This document shows, piece by piece, positions 38,111-47,494 of a stretch of 64,000 nucleotides of DNA (positions within the stretch are counted from its first letter, which is position 1; the number at the start of each line of letters is the position of its first letter). The DNA lies in NCBI RefSeq assembly GCF_000373245.1, contig NZ_KB890750.1, positions 548,692-612,691 on the forward strand, read 5' to 3'. The translations under genes were made by a program, and so were the position numbers. This stretch comes from Echinicola pacifica DSM 19836 (lineage in GTDB: Bacteria > Bacteroidota > Bacteroidia > Cytophagales > Cyclobacteriaceae). The notes beneath the pieces are model-generated. The model was not told where the DNA came from. It ran no database searches and saw only the letters and a program-made list of their open reading frames with translations.

Positions 38111-39085
38111 ATGGCAAGAGTACTTACAGGAATACAGAGCTCCGGAAGGCCGCATTTAGGAAATATTCTTGGCGCCATCGTTCCGGCAATAGAGTTGACT
38201 TTAAAGAGCGACAATGATTCGTTTATTTTTATAGCTGATTTTCATTCATTGACCACCATTAAAGATGGAGAGCAGCGTCGGGAAAATGTCCGTGCTGTGG
38301 CAGCCGCATGGCTGGCTTTTGGATTGGACATCAACAAAACCACCTTTTACCGGCAATCAAGAATCCCGGAAATAGCTGAACTAACCTGGTACCTGAGCTG
38401 CTTCACTCCTTACCCTATGCTCGCCAACGCTCATAGTTTTAAGGATAAATCTGACAAACTATCTGATGTCAACGCGGGACTATTTACCTATCCCGTATTG
38501 ATGGCCTCAGACATATTGATCTTTGATGCGGATATCGTCCCTGTGGGCAAGGACCAACTGCAGCACTTAGAGATGACACGCGATATCGCTAGTGCTTTTA
38601 ACCATAGAACAGGCGAGGAACTACTTACGCTGCCTGAACCTAATATAAATGAGGAGGTGATGATCATCCCAGGCACCGATGGCCAAAAGATGAGCAAGTC
38701 CTATAATAATTATATAGACCTATTCCTTCCTGCCAAGCAGCTTAAGAAGAATATCAATAGCATCATTACCGATAGCACCCCCTTAGAGGAGCCCAAAGAT
38801 CCTGATACCTGTAATGTATTTAAACTCTATAGTCTAATCGCTAGTAAAGACCAAATCAAGGCCTTGAGAGAAAAATACCTTGGAGGTAATTTTGGTTATG
38901 GTCATGCGAAGAAAGAATTTATGGATTTGATCTTAGAAAAATACGCCAAAGAAAGAGAGACATTTGATTACTATATGAATCATCCGGAGGAACTGGAGTC
39001 CCGGCTAGCGGAGGGAGAAGCGAAGGCTCGCGAAGTTGCTCAACTGACTTTAAATAAGGTCCGGGAAAAATTGGGATACAAATAA
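38111..39085 (+). CDS. trpS: Tryptophan--tRNA ligase
   Basis: 324 residues, class I aminoacyl-tRNA synthetase with the HIGH-like motif PHLGNILGA (start TGIQSSGRPHLGN) and the KMSKS loop GQKMSKSYNNYIDLF. Also visible: MASDILIFDADIVPVGKDQLQHLEMTRDIA for tryptophan and ATP contacts. Length is normal. Followed by a good terminator; the start is the first ATG and matches the family. Confidence 0.97.
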   Translation: MARVLTGIQSSGRPHLGNILGAIVPAIELTLKSDNDSFIFIADFHSLTTIKDGEQRRENVRAVAAAWLAFGLDINKTTFYRQSRIPEIAELTWYLSCFTPYPMLANAHSFKDKSDKLSDVNAGLFTYPVLMASDILIFDADIVPVGKDQLQHLEMTRDIASAFNHRTGEELLTLPEPNINEEVMIIPGTDGQKMSKSYNNYIDLFLPAKQLKKNINSIITDSTPLEEPKDPDTCNVFKLYSLIASKDQIKALREKYLGGNFGYGHAKKEFMDLILEKYAKERETFDYYMNHPEELESRLAEGEAKAREVAQLTLNKVREKLGYK

Positions 39086-39107
39086 GAAAATTACCTAAGT
39101 AATTTAC

Positions 39108-39137
39108 AGGCCATAACCTACCAGTTATGGCCTTTTT
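39108..39137 (+). terminator. Terminator of trpS
   Basis: AGGCCATAAC (39108-39117) pairs with GTTATGGCCT (39124-39133), followed by a T-run. Confidence 0.92.
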
Positions 39138-39253
39138 TGTGCGCTTATTACCAAAACCAAAAATATATTAAATACATTTTTCATAATATTTAATACTTTT
39201 TATTACATTTAAACGTAGTAAATGAACAATATATTATTTAAACCACCACCGTT

Positions 39254-40654
39254 ATGCTGTTCAACTCGATAGAATTCGTTTTCTTCCTACCTATTGTGTT
39301 CCTTGTCTATTGGGGACTTCTCAAAAACTCAATTAAAGGGCAGAACATCTGGCTCTTTTTAGCAAGTTATTTCTTCTATGGATGGTGGGATTGGAGATTT
39401 CTATTTCTGATATTCTTCAGTTCCATTGTAGATTATACCATTGGCCTCAATATGGCAAAGACCAATGAGCCTAGCCGGCGAAAGCTATTGCTCTATTTGA
39501 GCTTATTTATCAATCTAGGCTTCTTGTGTTATTTCAAATATTTCAACTTCTTTCTTGATAGTTTTGAAGGAGCCTTTACATTCTTTGGAAACCCTATAGG
39601 TTCCAGCAGGCTAAATATTATCTTACCAGTGGGTATAAGCTTTTATACTTTCCAGACTTTAAGTTATACTATTGATATATACAAAAGGGAGATGGAACCC
39701 ACCAAGGATATTATCTCCTTCTTTACTTTTGTGAGTTTCTTTCCTCAGTTGGTTGCAGGCCCTATCGAAAGGGCGAGTCATTTATTACCGCAATTTTCTC
39801 GTCCACGAATATTTGACTATAGCAAAATCTCAAATGGAGCCAAGCTTATGTTATGGGGATTATTTATGAAGGTGGTAGTAGCAGATCGGTTGGCCCTTTA
39901 TGTGGACGATGTATATGTAGAGCTAGTTAATCACTCCTGGCTAACGCTCTTTACCGCTCATGCTTTCTTTGCCTTTCAGATCTACTGTGACTTTGCCGGC
40001 TATTCTCTGATTGCCATTGGCTGTGCTAAGCTATTTGACTTTGATTTGATGGAAAACTTCCGTCGTCCCTATTTCGCTACCTCCTTCAAATCGTTTTGGA
40101 GCAGATGGCATATTTCTCTTTCCACTTGGTTTAGGGATTATGTCTATATCCCCATGGGCGGAAATAGAAGGGGGAAATTCTATGCAGGTGTAAATTTACT
40201 ATTGACCTTTATCATCAGTGGCTTTTGGCATGGAGCCAACTGGACCTACATCATCTGGGGAGGGCTTCACGGAAGTTATCAGATCTTCGAAAAGTACGGG
40301 CCAAAAGTAAGATTACCTAATGCTATCAATTGGATTATAGTCTTTTCCCTTACCTGCTTGGCATGGGTGTTTTTCAGAGCGCCATCAGTTTCAGATGCCT
40401 TCCTTATATTGGAGCGCATCGTGACTTTTCAGGGCTCGGGCCTGTATTTTGGGGATAAAGGAATCTTTCTATTTAGCTTATTTAGCTTAGGGGTATTATT
40501 ACTGCATGATTATGTAGTGGAATTCAAGCCCCACTTCCAATTGATTTATCACCCTAGGCCTATCATACGCTATGCTATCATTATAGCCTTAATGATTTAT
40601 ATTACCTCTTTTGGGGTATTTGATGAAAGCCAGTTTATCTATTTCCAATTTTAA
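39254..40654 (+). CDS. MBOAT-family membrane O-acyltransferase (AlgI-like)
   Basis: 466 residues, about ten or more membrane helices. AlgI-type motifs: NIWLFLASYFFYGWWDWRF, LPVGISFYTFQTLSYTIDIY, SFFPQLVAGPIERA, and the catalytic His in GFWHGANWTYIIWGGLHG. Such proteins pass acyl (often acetyl) groups across the inner membrane to a periplasmic partner that modifies alginate, peptidoglycan or other glycans. The next gene, 11 bases on, encodes an SGNH-like membrane protein that fits the partner role. Confidence 0.92.
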   Translation: MLFNSIEFVFFLPIVFLVYWGLLKNSIKGQNIWLFLASYFFYGWWDWRFLFLIFFSSIVDYTIGLNMAKTNEPSRRKLLLYLSLFINLGFLCYFKYFNFFLDSFEGAFTFFGNPIGSSRLNIILPVGISFYTFQTLSYTIDIYKREMEPTKDIISFFTFVSFFPQLVAGPIERASHLLPQFSRPRIFDYSKISNGAKLMLWGLFMKVVVADRLALYVDDVYVELVNHSWLTLFTAHAFFAFQIYCDFAGYSLIAIGCAKLFDFDLMENFRRPYFATSFKSFWSRWHISLSTWFRDYVYIPMGGNRRGKFYAGVNLLLTFIISGFWHGANWTYIIWGGLHGSYQIFEKYGPKVRLPNAINWIIVFSLTCLAWVFFRAPSVSDAFLILERIVTFQGSGLYFGDKGIFLFSLFSLGVLLLHDYVVEFKPHFQLIYHPRPIIRYAIIIALMIYITSFGVFDESQFIYFQF

Positions 40655-40665
40655 CAACCGCCACT

Positions 40666-41622
40666 ATGAAAAAGTTATTTGTCAAAGGTCTGATTATTAT
40701 TATAGGATTTTTCATGATTGATTTCGTTGTAGGTCATGCATTGGAATTCATCCTAAAGAACTCCCCTGACGGAAGATTCTACAAGACGCACTATTCCCTA
40801 GAAAGATCCAAAGAGGAAATCATCATTTATGGCAGTTCCAGAGCCGAAGGAAACTATGTGAGCCAGATATTTGAAGACTCGCTAGGCATGAGCTGCTGGA
40901 ACTCAGGAAGAGGGGGACAAAGCTTACCTTATATGTATGCTGTAAACCAAGCCATTATTCAACATCACAGTCCTAAAATTGCCATTATAAATGCCGAAAG
41001 TTGGTTTTTGGAAAACTATGATCATGACAACCCGTTCTTTGATCGCGCAGCAGGATTATTAAGGCCCTTTTATTATGACCATAAGGAAATCCAAGCCGTC
41101 ATTAATGAAGTTTCCTATGCAGAACCCTTTCTAAATCTCTCTAGCTTATATGCCTATAATTCATCGTATTATTATCTATTGAGGCCTTATGCATTCGAAG
41201 GAATAGACGGCAAAATAGAGGACAAGGGATGGAAACCTAAAACAGGAGTGCTCAACCCAAGTGGTAAGCCACTGTCTATCCTCAACACGGATAATAAAAT
41301 AAACCCCATCTATAAAAAATTCTTTGATGACTTTATACATCAGCTCAATTCCAGAGGAACCAAAGTTTACCTGGTTATTTCCCCGGATTATAATAAAAAA
41401 GTGATTAATACATCCACCATAGAGTATTTTAAATCATTGGACAATATAGTGCTACTAGACCACTCCAATAATGAAAAGTACACAAAAAATCACCTGTACT
41501 TCAATGATCAAAATCATCTAAATGAAAAAGGAGCACGAGAATTCTCGAATGATTTGGCACTTACTATCGCCTTGGACATGTCTTCAAATTACTTGCAAAA
41601 GTCAACTTTAGCTATTAAATAG
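40666..41622 (+). CDS. Membrane-anchored SGNH-like protein, presumed MBOAT partner
   Basis: 318 residues: one N-terminal membrane helix (FVKGLIIIIGFFMIDFVVG), then an extracytoplasmic domain. IIIYGSSRAEGNYV looks like SGNH block I with Ser, SCWNSGRGGQS like block II, and NDQNHLNEKGA like the D-x-x-H block V, so the catalytic triad could be intact. Related partners (AlgX/AlgJ/DltD-like) transfer acyl groups delivered by MBOAT proteins. The pairing is inferred from the 11-base spacing; overall sequence identity to any named family is not clear to me. Confidence 0.72.
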   Translation: MKKLFVKGLIIIIGFFMIDFVVGHALEFILKNSPDGRFYKTHYSLERSKEEIIIYGSSRAEGNYVSQIFEDSLGMSCWNSGRGGQSLPYMYAVNQAIIQHHSPKIAIINAESWFLENYDHDNPFFDRAAGLLRPFYYDHKEIQAVINEVSYAEPFLNLSSLYAYNSSYYYLLRPYAFEGIDGKIEDKGWKPKTGVLNPSGKPLSILNTDNKINPIYKKFFDDFIHQLNSRGTKVYLVISPDYNKKVINTSTIEYFKSLDNIVLLDHSNNEKYTKNHLYFNDQNHLNEKGAREFSNDLALTIALDMSSNYLQKSTLAIK

Positions 41623-41704
41623 CACTGCAAATCACAATGCTCTCATCAAGATATGGGAGTATTGTGATGATTCTTGCCATCCATTACCCCTTAAAAAATC
41701 TGGA

Positions 41705-43747
41705 ATGCTTTTCCAAACTATCTCACTTAGCTCCTGGAGCACAAATTGCAAAATCCTGATTTTTGGACTCCTCTGCCTCCTTAGCTCGGGGACACTCGAC
41801 GCGCAGGATTTATCCCCCGTCCTCCAAAAACACCGGGAATTATTGCTCAAAAACAGGGTGAAAAGTGGGAATATGGATAATTATATCAAAAATTTCAATC
41901 TACAGGAAGGTGCTTGGAGTGATTTAAATTATCAGGATAAAGACAAAACCGGTTGGGATGTGACCACCCACCTCTATCGATGTAGGTATCTGTCTTACGC
42001 CTATGCCAATCCCTCTTCAGGCTACCATAATAGTCCAAAAATCCTAGCCATCCTCAATTCAGCATTGGATCATTTCCTCTCTATCGGTTATAAAAATCGT
42101 AATTGGTTTCCGATGGAAGTTTCCATTCCCAGTGTCCTATTGGATGTGGAAATCTTACTTGGGGATGAGCTCTCAGCTAGTAATAAGCAGAGGATGAATG
42201 AATTTTGCTCCCATGTGAAAATCTATAAATCTGGAGCCAATTTAATTTACCTAGGCAATAATGTGCTTCATTATGCTCTATTGACGGGAAATGAGGCTTT
42301 GGCAGAGGAGGCAGTAACTAAGATGCTGGGAGAAATCACCCGTGGATCCGCTACTGCCATCCAGGATGATTATAGTTTTTACCACCATAAAGAACGATTA
42401 CAGCAGTTTTCCTATGGAGGAGCATTTTTACAAATAAGTAGTCAGCTGGCATGGGAATTATCAGATTCCAAATACGCTTTTCCCGCAGACAAGGTGGACA
42501 TTTTGAGGCAATTTATGCTCCAAGGAATGCGCTGGATGGTGAGAGGCAAATACACCGTCCCTCCTACTATTGATCGAGCTGCCAGCCGCAAAGAGTCCTT
42601 AAGCAGCACTATTTCTATTGAGACCGTGGAGTTTTTGGAGGACTTGGACCCAGCCAATAAAGCAGCCTATCAGCAGATGAAGGAGCAGCTTTCTTCCCCA
42701 AAAGCTATGTCGGTGATAGGCACAAGAGCCTTCTATAAGGGCGAGATCCTCACCCATCATACACGCGAGTTCAGTACCTTCGTCAAGGTCATATCCGACC
42801 GTACGCAGCCTGTAGAAAGCATAAATGGAGAAAATACCCAAGGGAAATTTTCCAGTTTTGGAAATAACTTTTTCTTGAAAAATGGAAAGGAGTATTATGA
42901 CTTAATGGCCTTTTGGAATTGGAATTTACAACCCGGGTTTACCTATTCACCCTCTGCCAATGCCATTATAAGAAAGCCCTTTTCAGGAGTTCTCGCCACC
43001 GAGGAGCTCGGTTTGGCATCGATGGACTATGCCTTGGAGGATGCTTCCCACAAACCAGTGCTGAAAGCTAAGAAAACATGGTTTACCCATGGGGATATCA
43101 TGGTAGCTCTGGTAAGCGACCTGCAATCCTCTACTAAGGAGGTCAAAACTGCCATGGATCAATCTCGCTGGGCAGGCTGGGTGCAAACGAACGGAAAGAA
43201 CCTTTCCTCCGCTCAGGGATATACTATGGACCAAGGCGAATTTGTATTCCATAATGGCTTGGTATATGGCACTGGACCTTCCAGCTTAATCTCCCTTGAC
43301 TTGATCGACAAAAAGGCCTCCTGGGGCGATATAAATATCAAATATAAGGGCGAAAAGCCTCTTATGGATAAAGTTTTTCTGCCGTATATCAAGCAGAGCG
43401 AAGGTGATTTCTACTATTATATTGCGCCAGCAAGAAACCTTGGAGAGGCAAAGGCCATCCATTCATCAGCAGGGTTTGAAGTTAATATGAATAATGAGAA
43501 AGCCCAGATCATTCAGTTTTCTGAGGATATAATCGCTGGAGTAATTTGGGATTCCTCCTATAAAGTGATGCTTGGTAAGCATAGTGTGACTTTTTCGCAT
43601 CCCAGCTACTTTATTTATAATAATGGAGACCTGACTTTTACCAACCCTAGCTCCGAAGTGCTGGAAATGGAGCTTACCATTGATGATAAACGAATAAAGG
43701 TAGTATTGGACAAATTGAATGGAAATACTAGAAGGATTCCAGAATAA
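41705..43747 (+). CDS. Polysaccharide lyase family 8 (chondroitin AC/hyaluronate/xanthan-lyase-like)
   Basis: 680 residues with an exported N-terminus (ILIFGLLCLLSSGTLDAQ). An alpha/alpha-toroid covers about 40-330, followed by beta-sandwich domains to the end. The PL8 catalytic set lines up with Flavobacterium chondroitinase AC: Asn in SGAN (N179), H228 in YSFYHHKERL, Y237 in FSYGGAF, and R291 and R295 in IDRAASRKE; the His-Tyr-Arg spacing is the same (9 and 54). AFWNWNLQPGFTYSP corresponds to the substrate-binding region. It cleaves uronic-acid-containing glycans by beta-elimination; the substrate is unknown. It lies 82 bases after the MBOAT/SGNH pair. Confidence 0.9.
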   Translation: MLFQTISLSSWSTNCKILIFGLLCLLSSGTLDAQDLSPVLQKHRELLLKNRVKSGNMDNYIKNFNLQEGAWSDLNYQDKDKTGWDVTTHLYRCRYLSYAYANPSSGYHNSPKILAILNSALDHFLSIGYKNRNWFPMEVSIPSVLLDVEILLGDELSASNKQRMNEFCSHVKIYKSGANLIYLGNNVLHYALLTGNEALAEEAVTKMLGEITRGSATAIQDDYSFYHHKERLQQFSYGGAFLQISSQLAWELSDSKYAFPADKVDILRQFMLQGMRWMVRGKYTVPPTIDRAASRKESLSSTISIETVEFLEDLDPANKAAYQQMKEQLSSPKAMSVIGTRAFYKGEILTHHTREFSTFVKVISDRTQPVESINGENTQGKFSSFGNNFFLKNGKEYYDLMAFWNWNLQPGFTYSPSANAIIRKPFSGVLATEELGLASMDYALEDASHKPVLKAKKTWFTHGDIMVALVSDLQSSTKEVKTAMDQSRWAGWVQTNGKNLSSAQGYTMDQGEFVFHNGLVYGTGPSSLISLDLIDKKASWGDINIKYKGEKPLMDKVFLPYIKQSEGDFYYYIAPARNLGEAKAIHSSAGFEVNMNNEKAQIIQFSEDIIAGVIWDSSYKVMLGKHSVTFSHPSYFIYNNGDLTFTNPSSEVLEMELTIDDKRIKVVLDKLNGNTRRIPE

Positions 43748-43987
43748 AGAGAAAGCTAAAAGGTGCATAATATATTTATGCGTAAGAAGGCTCTAAAAAT
43801 GTAAACAGATTTTGACCTATTTTCTTTTTAAAAAATCTATTAGCCCAATACCTAATAAGGGCTGCGCTATTAAGCAGTTCTATAGTAGGATTTTTCAGAT
43901 CAATTCCTCGCAATAAATCTGCTATGAAAAGGAAAATTTATCCTTAAAAAAATCATGCTAGGAAGTCATGTTTTCAAAGATTCAGAC

Positions 43988-44020
43988 ATAAAAAAAAGGC
44001 AGGAATTTATACCTGCCTTT
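43988..44020 (-). terminator. Terminator of the acidic-protein gene
   Basis: AAAGGCAGG (43995-44003) pairs with CCTGCCTTT (44012-44020). On the minus strand it is followed by seven T. Confidence 0.8.
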
Positions 44021-44035
44021 CTAAAATATATTTTT

Positions 44036-44458
44036 TTATCTGGATCTCCAGAGGTCTTTCATCATGGTTCCGTTGATTTGCATCACGAATCGGGTAGGAT
44101 TAGGAATAAGTATAATCCGAACATCCTGGCCATCAAACTGTTCTGATTCGATAGGGACACCTTCTTTACCTTTCACCTCATAGGAGACTATACCTTTGGC
44201 ATCGGGCAACATAGGCACGTATTTATTAGCCAAATAGGCTGAAGCCAATAGAATATCGGTATCAGAATCCAGCTTATCATAAATCTTCTCCAGCTCACCT
44301 TCTAGTTCATCGCCAAACTCCTCGTTAAAGTCGTCCTCCAAATCATGCAGTTCTTCCTCAATATCATCGTATTCAGCATCAGCATAAGTGAGCTTACTTA
44401 ACTCTATTCTCTTCTCTACAATAGCGGTTAGGTCTTTATCTAACTTATTTAAATCCAT
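44036..44458 (-). CDS. Acidic two-domain protein of unknown function
   Basis: 140 residues, no signal or membrane helix. Residues 1-70 are strongly acidic and helical with heptad-like spacing (YADAEYDDIEEELHDLEDDF), likely a coiled coil. Residues 85-140 are beta-rich (GIVSYEVKGKEGVPI, RIILIPNPTRFVMQING). I do not recognise a family. It has its own terminator, and its coding statistics look normal, so it is a real gene. It is flanked by the PL8 lyase and a phosphohexomutase, on the opposite strand to both. Confidence 0.7.
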   Translation of the reverse strand: MDLNKLDKDLTAIVEKRIELSKLTYADAEYDDIEEELHDLEDDFNEEFGDELEGELEKIYDKLDSDTDILLASAYLANKYVPMLPDAKGIVSYEVKGKEGVPIESEQFDGQDVRIILIPNPTRFVMQINGTMMKDLWRSR

Positions 44459-44769
44459 TATCGTTTTTATTGGTTTTTGAATTGAAATATGAAGTTAGAT
44501 AATCCTATAACAGATTCCAAAATTATGGGATTAGAAGAGGAATCTTTTTGAAGAAATTAACCAAAGTAATACCCGCCAGCCCCTAGTAATAAATGCCTAA
44601 AAACACCAATTATAAACTAGTCGGTATTTTACATAATAAATGCAATTTTTAGTATTTTGAATATAAAAAAAATATTTTTAAACTTTTTTTAAGGATATAG
44701 GATAGGTACCGATGGCATATACAGTAAATATGCTTAAATTAGATTTTCATATTTAGCTTTTTATTGAAA
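44459..44769. other. AT-rich divergent intergenic region
   Basis: 311 very AT-rich bases between the acidic protein (minus) and phosphohexomutase (plus). A weak inverted repeat (GCATAT 44715-44720 / ATATGC 44728-44733) lies 37 bases before the start. No gene is visible. Confidence 0.45.
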
Positions 44770-46497
44770 ATGACAGATTCAACTATTAATAGCAAAGCCC
44801 AATCGTGGCTAAACAGTAACATCGATCAAGACAGTAAACTACAGATTCAAGCGCTGATAGACTCACCCGACTCTACTGAGCTAATCGATTGTTTTTACAA
44901 AGATCTGGAATTCGGTACCGGTGGGTTAAGAGGCATCATGGGCATTGGGTCCAATAGGATGAACGTCTACACCATTGGTATGGCCACACAAGGCTTGGCA
45001 AATTACCTGCTGCAATGCTTCCCTGGTGAAGATATCAAAGTAGCGATCACTCATGATTCTCGAATCAATAACACCCTATTTGCAGATACTACAGCCAATG
45101 TACTTTCCGCCAATGGGATCAAAGTAAAATACTTCAAGGAGATGCGTCCTACTCCAATGCTGTCCTATGCTATCCGGCACTATGGCTGCAAAAGTGGGGT
45201 CATGATTACTGCCTCTCATAATCCTAAAGAATACAATGGCTATAAGGCCTATTGGGATGATGGTGGCCAGATCGTAGCTCCTCATGATAATAATATCATC
45301 CTAGAAGTCCAAAAAATCAAGTCTATAGATGATGTGAAATGGGACAAAAACCCAGCTCTCATTGAATATATAGGAGAGGAAATGGACCTCAGTTACCTAA
45401 ACGACATCAAAAAATTCAGCTTATCTCCCGAGGCTATTCTAAACCAAAAGGACATGAGTATTGTCTTCTCCCCCATTCATGGAGCTTCAGGAAAAATGGT
45501 TCCTGCCGCGATGAGGACTTTTGGCTTCGAAAACATCCATATTGTAAAGGAGCAAGCTGAGCCGGACGGTAATTTCCCTACGGTAATCTACCCGAATCCT
45601 GAGGAAGCTGAAGCGCTATCCATGTCCATCAACCTGGCTAAAGAAGTAAATGCTGACTTGGTATTGGCCTGTGATCCTGACGGTGACCGATACGCAGCGG
45701 CTATTCCTGATGGAAAAGGCGGTTATGAATTGCTTAATGGAAATCAAACAGGTACCATCCTAACCTATTATCTCCTCAATCAGTGGAGAGAAAAAGGTCA
45801 GTTTACAGGAAACCAATTCATGGTAAACACCATTGTAACCACCGAGCTGATTGAAGAAATCTGTAAAGGATTTGGCATTCCTTGCTATCGAGTACTTACT
45901 GGGTTCAAGAATATAGCAGCTATCATCCGCGACCTAGAAGGTAAAAAGCAATTTATCGCCGGTGGTGAGGAAAGCTACGGATACTTGGTAGGTGATGCCG
46001 TGCGTGACAAAGATGGCGTATCAGCCTGCGCCATGGTCGCTGAAGTGGTCGCTTACTATAAAGAAAAGGGCATGACCCTATTCGATGTATTGGCGGAGGT
46101 GTATGAGCAATATGGCTTCTATAAAGAGTCGCTTATATCTGTAACTAAAAAAGGTAAAGATGGCGCAGAGCAAATTCAGCAATTAATGCATGGATTCCGC
46201 ACCAATCGTCCAGTGTCTATTAACGGTACTAAAGTGGTGAAGGTCATCGATGTCAAGGAAAGTAAAATTTACGATATCGTAAATGGCACCGAAGAAACCC
46301 TCGACATGGACAAATCTAATGTCATTCAGTTCTATCTAGAAGACGGTAGCAAAATATCCGCAAGACCTTCTGGCACCGAACCAAAAATTAAATACTATAT
46401 TTCTGTAAACGAAAAACTTCCTAATCGTGGCGCGTATGAAGCCGTAGAAGCTTCTTTAACAGAAAAAATAGAGAACCTTAAGAAATTCTTTGGGTGA
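44770..46497 (+). CDS. Phospho-sugar mutase (phosphoglucomutase/phosphomannomutase family)
   Basis: 575 residues from ATG at 44770 (a TTG two codons upstream is the alternative). The alpha-D-phosphohexomutase signatures are complete: GTGGLRGIMG, the phosphoserine loop GVMITASHNPKEYNGYKAYW, the Mg loop ACDPDGDRYAAAI, the sugar loop AGGEESYGYLVG and the phosphate loop ARPSGTEPKIKYY. It interconverts hexose-1- and -6-phosphates, feeding sugar-nucleotide synthesis for envelope glycans. The long form resembles the PgcA/PGM2 group. Followed by a terminator. Confidence 0.94.
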   Translation: MTDSTINSKAQSWLNSNIDQDSKLQIQALIDSPDSTELIDCFYKDLEFGTGGLRGIMGIGSNRMNVYTIGMATQGLANYLLQCFPGEDIKVAITHDSRINNTLFADTTANVLSANGIKVKYFKEMRPTPMLSYAIRHYGCKSGVMITASHNPKEYNGYKAYWDDGGQIVAPHDNNIILEVQKIKSIDDVKWDKNPALIEYIGEEMDLSYLNDIKKFSLSPEAILNQKDMSIVFSPIHGASGKMVPAAMRTFGFENIHIVKEQAEPDGNFPTVIYPNPEEAEALSMSINLAKEVNADLVLACDPDGDRYAAAIPDGKGGYELLNGNQTGTILTYYLLNQWREKGQFTGNQFMVNTIVTTELIEEICKGFGIPCYRVLTGFKNIAAIIRDLEGKKQFIAGGEESYGYLVGDAVRDKDGVSACAMVAEVVAYYKEKGMTLFDVLAEVYEQYGFYKESLISVTKKGKDGAEQIQQLMHGFRTNRPVSINGTKVVKVIDVKESKIYDIVNGTEETLDMDKSNVIQFYLEDGSKISARPSGTEPKIKYYISVNEKLPNRGAYEAVEASLTEKIENLKKFFG

Positions 46498-46519
46498 TAA
46501 AAACCTTTTAAAGGATCAT

Positions 46520-46556
46520 AAAGCGGACTAACCTATGGAGAGTCCGCTTTTTTTTT
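46520..46556 (+). terminator. Terminator of the phosphohexomutase gene
   Basis: AAAGCGGACT (46520-46529) pairs with AGTCCGCTTT (46541-46550), followed by a T-run to 46556. The gene on the other strand ends at 46585, but its T-tract is weak. Confidence 0.9.
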
Positions 46557-46584
46557 GTTTAGCAAATATCCTGGGACGACTTTT

Positions 46585-47367
46585 TTAAAACCAAACCTCA
46601 TATAATACCAAGCCTTCCGCTGGAGCCTTATGACAAATAGGTCCGGGTGGTAATTCTCCATTAATAGCTTTTTGGAAATTAGCTAAATCCAATTCTCCAC
46701 GTCCCAGATCCACCAGAGCCCCCATCATAAGCCTCACTTGGTTTCTCAAAAAACCCTTTCCTCGTACAGAAAAACAATATACCGGCTGATCAATTTGCCA
46801 TTCGGGTCTAGCCTCCCCTACTACCTCAAGACCACAGGAGTCTATATCGCGCTGAAAGTCACTGATCTCCTTGGGTTTGGTGCAGAAATTTTGAAAATTT
46901 GAACTTCCTACAAACAGTTCAGCCCCCAGCTTCATGACTTCTAAATTCAGTACCTCAGGGAAAACCACCAGATAAGGGGAAGAAAAGGGGTGGGGCTTCT
47001 TGCCATATGAAAAATAATATCGGTATTCTTTTCCCTTTACATCTTGAATTATATTAAAATGGGAAGGTGAAGGCTTGACCGATAGCAATTTGATATCCAC
47101 TGGAAGATAGCTATTCATCTCCTCAAGGACGCGATCCATATCGATCTCCCTGGCAGAGCATAATTCAAAATATCCATGCTCACAAGACACTCCTGCATCA
47201 GTTCGACCGGCACCTAAAATGGAAAAATTAGCGGCATCCAGCCAGGAACTGAAGCAGCGATTGAGCAGACCTTGTATGGTCTTCACACCAGGCTGAACCT
47301 GCCAGCCATGATACTTATAACCTAGATATTGCACGCCGAACAAATACCGAAAGGGTTTGCTATTCAT
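46585..47367 (-). CDS. truA: tRNA pseudouridine synthase A
   Basis: 260 residues from ATG at 47367, chosen because the family starts there (FRYLFGVQYLGYKYHGWQ); 22 upstream residues look non-conserved. The catalytic Asp is in GAGRTDAGVSCEHG, and FLRNQVRLMMGALVDLGRGE is the standard C-terminal motif. It makes pseudouridine at positions 38-40 of tRNA anticodon arms. Normal length. Monocistronic, with a 127-base gap to egtD upstream. Confidence 0.96.
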   Translation of the reverse strand: MNSKPFRYLFGVQYLGYKYHGWQVQPGVKTIQGLLNRCFSSWLDAANFSILGAGRTDAGVSCEHGYFELCSAREIDMDRVLEEMNSYLPVDIKLLSVKPSPSHFNIIQDVKGKEYRYYFSYGKKPHPFSSPYLVVFPEVLNLEVMKLGAELFVGSSNFQNFCTKPKEISDFQRDIDSCGLEVVGEARPEWQIDQPVYCFSVRGKGFLRNQVRLMMGALVDLGRGELDLANFQKAINGELPPGPICHKAPAEGLVLYEVWF

Positions 47368-47494
47368 AATGTTTTTCTCGTGGTAAGGAATACTTCCAAT
47401 CCCGAATTTCATTAGTCTTAAAATAAATAGCAACCTTAAAGGCCAATTACTCCGAAATTAGCTCGCTACCGCCTATCCTTTTGTTGAGTGGAGA

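Noticed and set aside
43765..43781. Hairpin GCATAA/TTATGC after the PL8 gene as terminator
   Set aside because: The six-base AT-rich stem has no T-run, too weak to call.
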